DNA of 6,548 bases from Shewanella sp. (GTDB taxonomy: Bacteria > Pseudomonadota > Gammaproteobacteria > Enterobacterales > Shewanellaceae): the NCBI GenBank assembly GCA_004195335.1, contig SDWK01000844.1, positions 1 to 6,548 of the forward strand. Direction: 5' to 3'. Under the pieces are notes generated by a model. It saw nothing but the letters and a program-made list of their open reading frames with translations. It was not told where the DNA came from and did not search any database. A program made the translations under genes and the position numbers. Positions 1 through 6,533 of this stretch are shown here, one piece after another; the stretch's first letter is position 1, and each line of letters opens with the position of its first letter.

Positions 1-21
1 CAGATAGATTTCAATCGTAAT

Positions 22-55
22 TTGAATTGATATTCAGGTTATGTTGGAGTTAAAT
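22..55 (+). promoter_or_regulatory. Possible sigma70-type promoter of btsSR
   Basis: TTGATA at 27-32 (5 of 6 to the -35 consensus) is followed after 17 bp by TTAAAT at 50-55 (4 of 6 to TATAAT). The region is AT-rich and lies immediately upstream of btsS. This would place transcription start near position 62, leaving only a short leader before the ATG at 85 and starting very close to the alternative TTG at 70. The match is ordinary for AT-rich DNA, so this is a weak candidate. Confidence 0.25.
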
Positions 56-84
56 TCAAGAATAACTCATTGGGATATTTATTC

Positions 85-1761
85 ATGGCTTTGATTTTAC
101 TTTTAACCCAACAGATGAGCCTCTACTTAGTGCTGGTCTATCTTGTCAGTAAGACCCCCTTATTCAAGTTTTTTGCAGAGGCTGCAACCCGGCTTCCTCA
201 CAAGATATTCATCTATCTGATCTTTTCCGGATTTTGCATAATGGCGACCTACTTCGGTGAACAGACTAATGATGCGATTGCCAATACCCGTGCTATGGGT
301 GCCGTTTTAGGGGGGCTTTTAGGTGGCCCCGTCACAGGTTTCTTAGTCGGACTCACCGGAGGGTTACACCGATACAGCTTGGGGGGCTTTACCGATGTAG
401 CGTGTGCAATTTCGACAACCCTCGAAGGGTTTTCAGCGGGAATTATCAGTCTATATTTACGAAGGCAGGATAAAAGCGAGTTGATCTACGCCCCTTTACT
501 GGTCTTCCTAGTGACCTTTAGTGCAGAAATGCTTCAGATGGGGGTGATTTTACTCGTCGCTCAACCTTTTGCTGATGCATGGGAATTGGTCAAACAGATA
601 GCCCTGCCTATGCTCTTGATTAACTCTATTGGTGCAGCCTTGTTTATGAGTATGGTGAGAGACCAAAAAACCATGTTCGACAAACTCTCATCCACATTCT
701 CAACCCAAGCTTTAAAAATAGCAGAACGTAGTGTCGGAGTATTATCGAAGGGATTCAACCAAGAAAGTAGTACCCAGGTTGCCCAAATAATCATCGAAGA
801 AACCCATGTCGGCGCCGTTGCGATAACCGATAGAGAGCACCTGTTAGCCTTTATCGGCACTGGGGCCGACCATCATATTCCAGGCACTCCGATATCATCG
901 AAAATAACCCAAGATGCCATAGAAAATAACTGTGTCATGTTTGCCGATGGGGTCAATATGGCTTATTCCTGTTCCATTTCTCCGCAATGCCGACTAGGAT
1001 CCAGCTTAGTGATCCCGCTTCGTTGTGAAAACGAGGTCATTGGAACCATTAAACTTTACGAGCCGAAGAACAAACTATTTCTCAACATTAACCGAACGCT
1101 GGGAGAGGGCATAGGTAGATTACTCTCTAACCAAATCTTATTTGGCCGTTACGAACGTCAACAAAATCTTCTTACCCAGGCAGAGTTGAAGTTATTACAG
1201 GCACAAGTTAACCCTCACTTCCTCTTCAATGCGCTCAATACCATCGCTGCCATCATAAAAAGAGACCCCTTGATGGCAAGGCAGTTGATCCAACAGTTAT
1301 CTCAATTTTTAAGAATTAATCTCAAGCGAACCACAGGCCTCGTGACTCTTTCTGACGAACTTGAACATATCGATTCCTATCTCACCATCGAGAAAGCACG
1401 CTTTATCGATAAGCTAAATGTTGAAATAGATATCCCTGAGTTTCTGCTTCCTTTTCGCCTCCCCGCATTCACACTGCAACCCATCATTGAAAACGCGGTA
1501 AAGCATGGTACCAGCCATATGCTAGAACGCGGTCTCATAAGAGTTACTGGCAAGATACGCGATGATTTATTAATATTAGAGGTAGTTGATAATGCGGGGC
1601 TATACAAGCTAGAAAACAATTCCGAGGGACTGGGAATGAATTTGGTTCATAAACGAATTCAAAATCAGTTCGGCTCTGAATTTGGTATAGATGTCGATTG
1701 TCACAAAGATGAATACACCAGAGTTAGCATTAAGCTACCATATACGGAATCCAATACGTGA
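85..1761 (+). CDS. btsS: BtsS-like pyruvate-sensing sensor histidine kinase (LytS family)
   Basis: Inner-membrane sensor kinase that should autophosphorylate and pass phosphate to the LytTR regulator encoded next. Numbered from ATG 85 (558 aa; E. coli BtsS is about 561): a hydrophobic 5TM-5TMR_LYT region with about six membrane segments (1-195), a GAF-like domain (about 210-350), the HisKA-type box NPHFLFNALN with phospho-acceptor His378, and an ATPase domain with N-box PIIENAVKHG (466-475), DNAG (502-505) and GLGMNLV (515-521). Residues equivalent to E. coli Arg72, Arg99, Cys110 and Ser113, reported as important for pyruvate sensing, are kept as Arg69, Arg96, Cys107 and Ser110. Similarity to remembered E. 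coli BtsS runs end to end (QQM..., SKTPLF, ANTRA.GAV.GGLLGGPV, GLTGGLHRYS), which favours BtsS over the paralogue YpdA. I chose ATG 85 because TGGGA (71-75) lies 9 nt upstream. The frame is also open from TTG 70 (563 aa), but that start has no close Shine-Dalgarno sequence. Family and role are secure; the ligand is inferred. Confidence 0.93.
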   Translation: MALILLLTQQMSLYLVLVYLVSKTPLFKFFAEAATRLPHKIFIYLIFSGFCIMATYFGEQTNDAIANTRAMGAVLGGLLGGPVTGFLVGLTGGLHRYSLGGFTDVACAISTTLEGFSAGIISLYLRRQDKSELIYAPLLVFLVTFSAEMLQMGVILLVAQPFADAWELVKQIALPMLLINSIGAALFMSMVRDQKTMFDKLSSTFSTQALKIAERSVGVLSKGFNQESSTQVAQIIIEETHVGAVAITDREHLLAFIGTGADHHIPGTPISSKITQDAIENNCVMFADGVNMAYSCSISPQCRLGSSLVIPLRCENEVIGTIKLYEPKNKLFLNINRTLGEGIGRLLSNQILFGRYERQQNLLTQAELKLLQAQVNPHFLFNALNTIAAIIKRDPLMARQLIQQLSQFLRINLKRTTGLVTLSDELEHIDSYLTIEKARFIDKLNVEIDIPEFLLPFRLPAFTLQPIIENAVKHGTSHMLERGLIRVTGKIRDDLLILEVVDNAGLYKLENNSEGLGMNLVHKRIQNQFGSEFGIDVDCHKDEYTRVSIKLPYTESNT

Positions 1762-2468
1762 TCACATCACTAATTATCGATGATGAACTTTTTGCTCGAG
1801 AAGAGCTAGCCGACCTGCTGAGTGAACATTCAGACATAGAGATCATTGGCCAATGCAGTAATGCTATCGAAGCATTGCAGATGATCACAAAGCTTAAACC
1901 TCAATTGATCTTTCTGGATATCCAAATGCCAAGGATCTCGGGGATTGAACTCATCGGCATGCTAGATCTCGACATTATGCCGCGTATCGTTTTCGTTACC
2001 GCTTATGATGAATTTGCCATCAAAGCATTCGATAACCACGCCTTCGATTATCTGTTAAAGCCCATCGATGAAAAACGGCTTCAACAGACATTAAACCGTG
2101 TGAGAAAAGATCTTCAACCAAAATCCGTCAGTATTCTTGCACCAGAGCAATTAACTCATCTGCCCTGCTATAGCGGAAGTAAGCTTAAGGTGATATCGAT
2201 TAAAGAGGTAGAGTTTGTATTCAGCGATCTCAGCGGTGTTCATGTTGCAACTGATAAGGAGCAAGTACATACACACTTAACCTTAAAGGTGCTGGAAGAA
2301 AAAACCTCATTAATCAAATGTCATCGACAGTACCTGATAAGCCCTGAAGTCATATCTGAAATCGAAGTTCAGGAAACCGGCGCCGAAGTCACCACGGTCT
2401 CAGGTGCTAAGGTTCCTGTTTCAAGGCGTTACTTAAAACCACTAAAACAGATGTTCGGTTTTTTATAG
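1758..2468 (+). CDS. btsR: BtsR-like LytTR-family response regulator
   Basis: Cytoplasmic DNA-binding response regulator, 236 aa (E. coli BtsR is 239). The receiver domain (about 1-118) has the acidic pair Asp8-Asp9, phospho-acceptor Asp54 in FLDIQMPRISG, Thr81 and Lys101 in the LLKPIDE motif. The LytTR DNA-binding domain (about 135-234) contains CHRQYLI (188-194) and ends with the family signature VPVSRRYLKPLK (219-230). It starts with GTG and shares the 4-nt GTGA with the btsS stop, so translation is probably coupled; a modest CGGAA (1745-1749) lies 8 nt upstream. Alignment with remembered E. coli BtsR is strong throughout (SDIEI.G.CSNA, HAFDYLLKPIDE). Its likely target is the transporter promoter immediately downstream, where matches to the BtsR motif are visible. 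No convincing terminator follows the gene, so read-through into the transporter gene is possible. Confidence 0.93.
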   Translation: MITSLIIDDELFAREELADLLSEHSDIEIIGQCSNAIEALQMITKLKPQLIFLDIQMPRISGIELIGMLDLDIMPRIVFVTAYDEFAIKAFDNHAFDYLLKPIDEKRLQQTLNRVRKDLQPKSVSILAPEQLTHLPCYSGSKLKVISIKEVEFVFSDLSGVHVATDKEQVHTHLTLKVLEEKTSLIKCHRQYLISPEVISEIEVQETGAEVTTVSGAKVPVSRRYLKPLKQMFGFL

Positions 2469-2587
2469 TCAAAGGCGTATGGCATGACTCATTAGCAACA
2501 AGAGGCCTGAAGTGTTGATGCATGCTAGGTTAAAGCTCGCGACTTAACATTTTGGCAAACAAGTCATCAGATCTGTAACAAACCGCA

Positions 2588-2637
2588 ACCACTCAGGGTC
2601 GATATAAAGCCGTTAACCCTCTCTATCCGACCACTCA
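2588..2637 (+). promoter_or_regulatory. Candidate BtsR operator: ACCACTCA repeats at 21-bp phasing
   Basis: ACCACTCA occurs at 2588-2595 and again at 2630-2637, in direct orientation. Both match the motif ACC(G/A)CT(C/T)A reported for E. coli BtsR (YehT), where two copies are separated by 13 bp (21-bp repeat). Here the starts are 42 bp apart, exactly two repeat units. The phased middle position, 2609-2616 (GCCGTTAA), matches 5 of 8. The array lies 71-120 bp upstream of the transporter start. The rest of the 239-bp gap (2469-2707) shows no clear CRP site and no strong sigma70 promoter. A weak TCTAAA at 2653-2658 could be a -10 whose -35 would overlap the last repeat, as expected of an activator-dependent promoter. 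Binding by this BtsR is inferred. Confidence 0.7.
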
Positions 2638-2693
2638 CCTTTTTCTCCATTTTCTAAATAACAAATCTCTTTACACTGGTAACAATTCAAAAT

Positions 2694-2698
2694 GGGAG
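2694..2698 (+). promoter_or_regulatory. Ribosome binding site of the CstA-family gene
   Basis: GGGAG lies 9 nt before ATG 2708 and 12 nt before the next in-frame ATG at 2711. The spacing favours 2708 as the start. Confidence 0.7.
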
Positions 2699-2707
2699 AT
2701 AGTAATT

Positions 2708-4144
2708 ATGATGTGGTTTCTAATGTGTGTCGGCTTGCTTATCGGTGGGTACTTTGTCTATGGTACTTTTGTAGAGAAGGTGTTCGGCATCAATGCTCAA
2801 CGCCAAACTCCGGCATTTACTAAAACAGACGGCGTTGATTTTGTCCCTATGTCCAAGGGCAAGGTCTACCTTATACAACTGCTTAATATCGCAGGTGTGG
2901 GACCAATATTTGGCCCGATTCTTGGTGCACTTTATGGTCCGGCGGCCATGTTATGGATCGTCTTAGGCTGTATTTTTGCCGGTGCGGTTCATGATTACTT
3001 CTCAGGAATGCTATCTATACGTAATAACGGCCAGTCGGTACCAAACCTAGCGGGTAAATATTTAGGTAAAGGCGCTAAGAACTTTATGAATATATTCGCC
3101 ATCATCCTGCTGTTACTAGTAGGTGTGGTGTTTATCTCGGCTCCAGCAGGGCTACTAGGAAAGCTTACCGGTTGGGACGTATCTATCTTCCTGGGCGTGA
3201 TCTTTGCTTATTATCTTATTGCCACCATTGTGCCTGTCGATAAGATTATCGGTCGACTCTATCCATTCTTCGGTGCGCTTCTGTTATTCATGTCAATCGG
3301 CTTGACCATTGCAATTATGGTGTCGAGTGAGTACACACTATTACCGGGCTTCGAAGCCAGAGACTTCCTGACTAACCTTAATCCGAATGATATGCCTCTA
3401 TGGCCAGCCCTATTTATCACTATTGCCTGTGGCGCGGTGTCTGGGTTCCATGCGACTCAATCTCCTTTAATGGCTCGTTGTGTAGAAAATGAGACTAACG
3501 GTCGTTTCGTATTCTTTGGTGCCATGATAGGTGAAGGGATAATCGCGCTTATCTGGTGTGCAATAGCGCTGTCTTTCTTCGGTGGTGTTGAAGGCCTTAA
3601 CGAAGGCATGGCGGGGAATCCGGCAAACGTTGTATATGAAGCGTCAACAGGACTTCTGGGCACCGTGGGTGGCTTTATGGCTATCTTAGGCGTGATTGTT
3701 CTACCTATTACCTCAGGTGATACAGCCTTCCGTTCGGCTCGTTTAATTCTGGCTGAATTTTTCAAAATGCCACAGACTGAATTACCTAAGCGCTTACTGC
3801 TCGCCATCCCACTATTCATTATGGGTGCGATTTTGACCCAAGTTGACTTCGGTGTGATTTGGCGTTACTTCGGTGTGGCAAACCAAACTACTGCGGTAAT
3901 GATGTTATGGACCGCTTCGGCATACTTACTACGCCACAATAAGTTCCACTGGATCTGTACTGTACCGGCTATGTTTATGACCACAGTGGTGATTAGCTTC
4001 CTACTAAGTTCACAAACTTTAGGTGCAGGACTGCCTATCACGGTTTCAACCATAGCGGGTCTTGTGTCTACAGCCATCATAGCCTCATTAATTATCATCA
4101 AGACTAAAGGTAAAGGTGATGAAGAGGAAATGGAAGAAGCATAG
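2708..4144 (+). CDS. cstA: Short-form CstA-family transporter, probable pyruvate or peptide importer
   Basis: Polytopic inner-membrane protein, 478 aa, of the carbon starvation protein A family. E. coli CstA and BtsT are about 700-716 aa, so this is the short form that lacks the long C-terminal part. Family landmarks are visible: RQTPAFTKTDGVDFVP (32-47), NIAGVGPIFGPILGALYG (60-77), AGAVHDYFSG (91-100), SGFHATQSPLMARCVENE (245-262) and LPITSGDTAFRSARLILAE (332-350). About a dozen hydrophobic segments are spread along the chain, and the C-terminus is acidic (DEEEMEEA). Known family members import pyruvate (BtsT, CstA) and have been linked to peptide uptake. The position behind btsSR with BtsR-like sites upstream makes pyruvate the best guess, and E. 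coli BtsT would be the functional counterpart. Family assignment is secure; substrate is inferred from context. A hairpin terminator follows 26 bp after the stop. Confidence 0.93.
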   Translation: MMWFLMCVGLLIGGYFVYGTFVEKVFGINAQRQTPAFTKTDGVDFVPMSKGKVYLIQLLNIAGVGPIFGPILGALYGPAAMLWIVLGCIFAGAVHDYFSGMLSIRNNGQSVPNLAGKYLGKGAKNFMNIFAIILLLLVGVVFISAPAGLLGKLTGWDVSIFLGVIFAYYLIATIVPVDKIIGRLYPFFGALLLFMSIGLTIAIMVSSEYTLLPGFEARDFLTNLNPNDMPLWPALFITIACGAVSGFHATQSPLMARCVENETNGRFVFFGAMIGEGIIALIWCAIALSFFGGVEGLNEGMAGNPANVVYEASTGLLGTVGGFMAILGVIVLPITSGDTAFRSARLILAEFFKMPQTELPKRLLLAIPLFIMGAILTQVDFGVIWRYFGVANQTTAVMMLWTASAYLLRHNKFHWICTVPAMFMTTVVISFLLSSQTLGAGLPITVSTIAGLVSTAIIASLIIIKTKGKGDEEEMEEA

Positions 4145-4170
4145 CCTTTGAAGATTTAGCTGAATCCATT

Positions 4171-4198
4171 AAAAAGCCAGTCATTAGACTGGCTTTTT
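4171..4198. terminator. Bidirectional intrinsic terminator between cstA and yaeQ
   Basis: A perfect 12-bp inverted repeat (4171-4182 with 4187-4198, loop ATTA) begins with AAAAA and ends with TTTTT. It therefore forms a GC-containing stem with a U-tract in either direction. It lies 26 nt after the transporter stop on the plus strand and 21 nt after the yaeQ stop on the minus strand, so it can end both converging transcripts. Confidence 0.92.
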
Positions 4199-4219
4199 GC
4201 TATATCCACTGTAGAGAAG

Positions 4220-4759
4220 TTATTCTTTTAAGAGCTCAGGTTCAACTAACACACTTCCGGCATCATTAGAGATCCAGATTTGTCCTTCGCTAATATTATA
4301 TTGAAGAATCATGCTTCGACTAACCAGCTCCCCCATCTCCTTGACTGAATCTTCAGGAATATTCCACACTTTCAGGTTTTTATAACGCTCAAATGTCTTT
4401 TGGTTCTGTTTCCACCAAATAGGCACACTCCGACCACCATAGGCAAATAGCTGTACCTGCTTTGAACGACCACTCGCCTTTCTAAGCCACTTCTCATCAC
4501 TTTGACCAAACTCGATCCAAAGCTCTATATCACCAATGAGTGATTTTTCCCAAAGTTCAGGTTCATCATCGACGCAAAGACCCTTACTAAACGCGAGAGT
4601 GTCACTGGCATTCATCGCAAAGGCCAGCAAACGAACCATCATCCTGGAATCTGTTTCAGAGGGGTGCTGTGCGAGTGTGAAATTGTGATCGTGATAGTAA
4701 CCACGATCCATATCAGCCACTTGAAGGTGAACTTTATAAACTGTTGCTTTAGGTGCCAT
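4220..4759 (-). CDS. yaeQ: YaeQ family protein, function unknown
   Basis: A 179-aa soluble protein matching E. coli YaeQ (181 aa) along its length. Shared stretches include MAPKATVYK (1-9), the HPSET motif (32-36), GLC.DDEPE.W (60-70), the DIELWIEFGQSDEKW..KA segment (77-95) and IWW.QNQ (114-120). YaeQ structures have a fold related to PD-(D/E)XK nucleases, and the acidic/lysine-rich 77-95 segment would contribute to such a site. E. coli YaeQ was once proposed to compensate for loss of RfaH, but that role is not established and no nuclease activity can be claimed from sequence. The start fits the E. coli N-terminus, although no good Shine-Dalgarno sequence is seen upstream. The gene converges on the transporter gene and lies 118 bp from the siroheme synthase stop on the same strand, so it may have its own promoter. 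Confidence 0.92.
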   Translation of the reverse strand: MAPKATVYKVHLQVADMDRGYYHDHNFTLAQHPSETDSRMMVRLLAFAMNASDTLAFSKGLCVDDEPELWEKSLIGDIELWIEFGQSDEKWLRKASGRSKQVQLFAYGGRSVPIWWKQNQKTFERYKNLKVWNIPEDSVKEMGELVSRSMILQYNISEGQIWISNDAGSVLVEPELLKE

Positions 4760-4790
4760 TGTAATAATTTCATAAATCTACATTGGCGCT

Positions 4791-4796
4791 AGTGTA
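4791..4796 (-). promoter_or_regulatory. Weak candidate -10 element for yaeQ
   Basis: On the minus strand TACACT lies 31 bp before the yaeQ start, in the 118-bp gap after the siroheme synthase gene. No good -35 is found at 16-18 bp spacing (GCTTCA at 17 bp is a poor match). I see no hairpin terminator for the upstream gene in this gap, so yaeQ could also be read by transcription from that gene. Confidence 0.2.
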
Positions 4797-4877
4797 CCCT
4801 ATTTGGTCACACATGAAGCTAAACGATATAAAATTAAAGGGATGGAAAAACAGGAATCTAAAATTTTGACTCAATAA

Positions 4878-5789
4878 CTAAATCGACCCCGCTTTCAAAT
4901 GTTTTGCCATCGGAAAATGTGCTTTTAATTGTTCTAACTTCCCTGTATCAGTAAAAATCAGGTTTCGCTTGCCTTGCTCAAACTGTTTGCTTATCTCACT
5001 CAAAGGAGGCAGCGGCGCGCGACTCGCATCTCTCCTCACTAATTCGTTTAGCTCAAAAGGTAGCACTTCGATACTGAAGATGTGATCTAATCGTTGCAGT
5101 AGGGGCATAGCTGCAATCGGAAGCATTGAAACCTGAGTCTCATCATCTAACAGCAGTATTTCGCCACCCGTTGAGATATTTTGAAATGCGTTGTCATAAT
5201 GAATGGGAGTTTGAGTATCAAACTTGTCACCATTTGTTTTGAAAAAGTGCTCCCAAAACAGTTTTCTCTGCTTAAAGACAGGTAACTTTTGCTGAACTTC
5301 TTGTCGACGGTCGGCTACAAAATCAAAAAGTCCAGTCAATGAGCCAGGTAACCAGGATTCTAATCGAGATCTTAACTCCCGAGCAAAAACTGGGGCAGCA
5401 CCAGCAGTGCTAATTGCCACTTGTAAACGACCGCGGTCGACAATGGATGGAGTTATAAAACGGCATAGCTCAGGGCAGTCAACGACATTGACCCATATAC
5501 CGCGACGCTTTGCCACTCCAGCCAGTTTGGTATTCAATACTCCATCCGCTGTCGCCATATAGAGCAGATCGATCCCTTGGATATCCTCCTCTTCGGCCGA
5601 ACGTTCAAATACTGAGATACGCCCCTTATCGGCATAAACCTGTACTTCAGCTGAGATTTCTGAGGCAATAACATAGATAACGGCCTCGGTTCTGGTGAGA
5701 AGATCGAGTTTACGGCTAGCCACTTCTCCTGCACCAATCAGTAACACTTTTAGCTGAGACGTATCGACAAACAATGGAAAATACTGCAT
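4878..5789 (-). CDS. cysG: Siroheme synthase (CysG N-terminal/Met8 type): precorrin-2 dehydrogenase and sirohydrochlorin ferrochelatase
   Basis: Should oxidise precorrin-2 to sirohydrochlorin with NAD and insert iron to give siroheme, the cofactor of sulfite and nitrite reductases; cytoplasmic, 303 aa. A Rossmann NAD-binding domain opens the protein (GAGEVASRK, 19-27). NVVD (101-104) carries Asp104, aligned with catalytic Asp104 of Salmonella CysG. The dimerisation segment FITPSIVDRG...VAIS (111-127) and the helical part with RKLFWEHFF (175-183) follow. CysG Ser128, the reported phosphorylated residue, is Thr128 here. CysG itself is about 457 aa with a C-terminal uroporphyrinogen-III methyltransferase; residues 209-303 here resemble only the start of that domain, without its SAM-binding loop. 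A separate methyltransferase gene must therefore supply precorrin-2. AGGAG (5800-5804) sits 10 nt before the start. The rhodanese gene lies 75 bp upstream on the same strand. The symbol reflects the shared N-terminal part only. Confidence 0.9.
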   Translation of the reverse strand: MQYFPLFVDTSQLKVLLIGAGEVASRKLDLLTRTEAVIYVIASEISAEVQVYADKGRISVFERSAEEEDIQGIDLLYMATADGVLNTKLAGVAKRRGIWVNVVDCPELCRFITPSIVDRGRLQVAISTAGAAPVFARELRSRLESWLPGSLTGLFDFVADRRQEVQQKLPVFKQRKLFWEHFFKTNGDKFDTQTPIHYDNAFQNISTGGEILLLDDETQVSMLPIAAMPLLQRLDHIFSIEVLPFELNELVRRDASRAPLPPLSEISKQFEQGKRNLIFTDTGKLEQLKAHFPMAKHLKAGSI

Positions 5790-5828
5790 TTAACTTCCGC
5801 TCCTAAAAGCATTGGTTTTATAAACTTT

Positions 5829-5840
5829 TATTCTAGAATA
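5829..5840. repeat. 12-bp perfect palindrome between rhodanese and siroheme synthase genes
   Basis: TATTCTAGAATA is a perfect palindrome, centred 45 bp upstream of the siroheme synthase start. On the minus strand a TATAAA -10-like sequence follows closely (plus-strand 5817-5822), but no good -35 is seen. It could be a dimeric operator or simply chance in AT-rich DNA. Confidence 0.35.
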
Positions 5841-5864
5841 TTTGATTCTTAAAAACCTTGGCGC

Positions 5865-6224
5865 CTAATCTTGAACCAGTGGCAAATGTCTCTGGATCCA
5901 GGCTTTGTAACCTCCGGTTAAAGACGCGACACGGGTATATCCCATCAGTTGTAGATTCATCGCGGCGAGTGCAGAGCGATAGCCACCACCACAATAGAGA
6001 AGTAATGCCGTCGATTTATCCGGATAACGCACTTCTATGTCCCGTTCGATGATCCCTCTACCAAGGTGTGTTGCTGCAGGAAGATGGTCTTTCAACCATT
6101 CATGATCTTCTCTAACATCAATAAGTTGCCAACAATCATCATTTTGATACTCCTCAACGCTCACCTCTGTGATGTGAGGTAGGATGCTATCAACTAACGC
6201 TAAAAATGCAGAATTATGTTGCAT
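5865..6224 (-). CDS. Single-domain rhodanese-like protein
   Basis: A 119-aa protein of the GlpE/PspE-size rhodanese class, expected to carry sulfur as a persulfide on a cysteine. Seen directly: DVREDHEWLKDHLPAATHL (37-55), which is the usual first rhodanese signature; the six-residue active-site loop CGGGYR (78-83) after a hydrophobic strand ALLLY, with Cys78 as catalytic residue and Arg83 closing the loop; and the C-terminal signature GYTRVASLTGGYKAWI (95-110). There is no signal peptide, so it should be cytoplasmic. The start is supported by GGGAG 8 nt upstream. It precedes the siroheme synthase gene on the same strand with a 75-bp gap, which suggests but does not prove co-transcription and a sulfur-metabolism link. 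The physiological sulfur donor and acceptor cannot be told from sequence. Confidence 0.92.
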   Translation of the reverse strand: MQHNSAFLALVDSILPHITEVSVEEYQNDDCWQLIDVREDHEWLKDHLPAATHLGRGIIERDIEVRYPDKSTALLLYCGGGYRSALAAMNLQLMGYTRVASLTGGYKAWIQRHLPLVQD

Positions 6225-6276
6225 GTTACAGTCTCCCGGGAAGGCAATAGATAAGGTAAGTTTAGATTATTAAACG

Positions 6277-6282
6277 ATTATA
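6277..6282 (-). promoter_or_regulatory. Perfect -10 hexamer at the repeat junction, upstream of the rhodanese gene
   Basis: On the minus strand TATAAT spans the junction between unique DNA and the terminal inverted repeat. It lies 53 bp upstream of the rhodanese start. Any -35 would fall inside the repeat, but at 16-18 bp spacing no good TTGACA match is seen and there is no TGn extension. It is a plausible but unproven promoter. Confidence 0.35.
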
Positions 6283-6312
6283 TACCCAAGCCACTTCAAA
6301 ATGCTCGTTTCA

Positions 6313-6409
6313 GAGCTCCCGTAGGATAGCAGAACAAGGCAGTGATTGAAGAGAATGGTTAGTCCCTTTTCAATATCACTAACGCAGTGCTGATATTCTA
6401 CGGGAACTC
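6313..6409. repeat. Long internal hairpin of the repeat
   Basis: The arm 6313-6332 (GAGCTCCCGTAGGATAGCAG) pairs with 6390-6409 at 17 of 20 positions. The stem resumes inward as AGTGATTGAA (6341-6350) against TTCAATATCACT (6369-6380), with a 2-nt bulge, leaving a loop of about 18 nt. A transcript in either direction could fold into this structure. Confidence 0.75.
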
Positions 6410-6505
6410 CCAAAGGGCAAGGCGAGAAGCAACATGTTTCTGCGTTATGAAATATAGAATTAGAATAACTAGTCCAGCTATTCCCTGCCTTGAACTCTGT
6501 CACTT

Positions 6506-6533
6506 CTCGACATGCTGAATCCTGCATTTCGAG
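6506..6533. repeat. Small hairpin overlapping the right terminal repeat
   Basis: CTCGACATGC (6506-6515) and GCATTTCGAG (6524-6533) are complementary at 9 of 10 positions around an 8-nt loop. The second arm is part of the right terminal inverted repeat. A shorter counterpart, GCTC/GAGC (6303-6306 and 6313-6316), lies inside the left end, so both ends carry a subterminal hairpin. Confidence 0.55.

Noticed and set aside
62..69. ATAACTCA upstream of btsS as a BtsR site (autoregulation)
   Set aside because: Only 6 of 8 matches, lacking the CC of the motif, and no second copy at 21-bp spacing.
2496..2517. Possible terminator hairpin after btsR (CAACA / TGTTG)
   Set aside because: Only a 5-bp stem around a 12-nt loop with no U-tract, so not a credible intrinsic terminator.
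2670..2685. TTTACA followed by TAACAA as the transporter promoter
   Set aside because: TTTACA resembles a -35, but a correctly spaced -10 would fall near 2693, putting transcription start almost on the start codon. TAACAA matches TATAAT at only 3 of 6 positions and has no -35.
3457..3819. A 120-codon minus-strand open frame inside the CstA gene
   Set aside because: It is antisense to strongly conserved CstA motifs and its composition is that of a complement of membrane-protein codons.
5858..6052. A 64-codon plus-strand open frame opposite the rhodanese gene
   Set aside because: It lies antisense to a clear rhodanese with an intact active-site loop and has no domain or ribosome site of its own.
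6270..6527. An 85-codon minus-strand open frame covering almost the whole repeat
   Set aside because: It is made of the arms of the palindromic element, has no Shine-Dalgarno sequence before its ATG (which lies in the right terminal repeat), and shows no recognisable domain. Its openness is best explained by the repeat itself.
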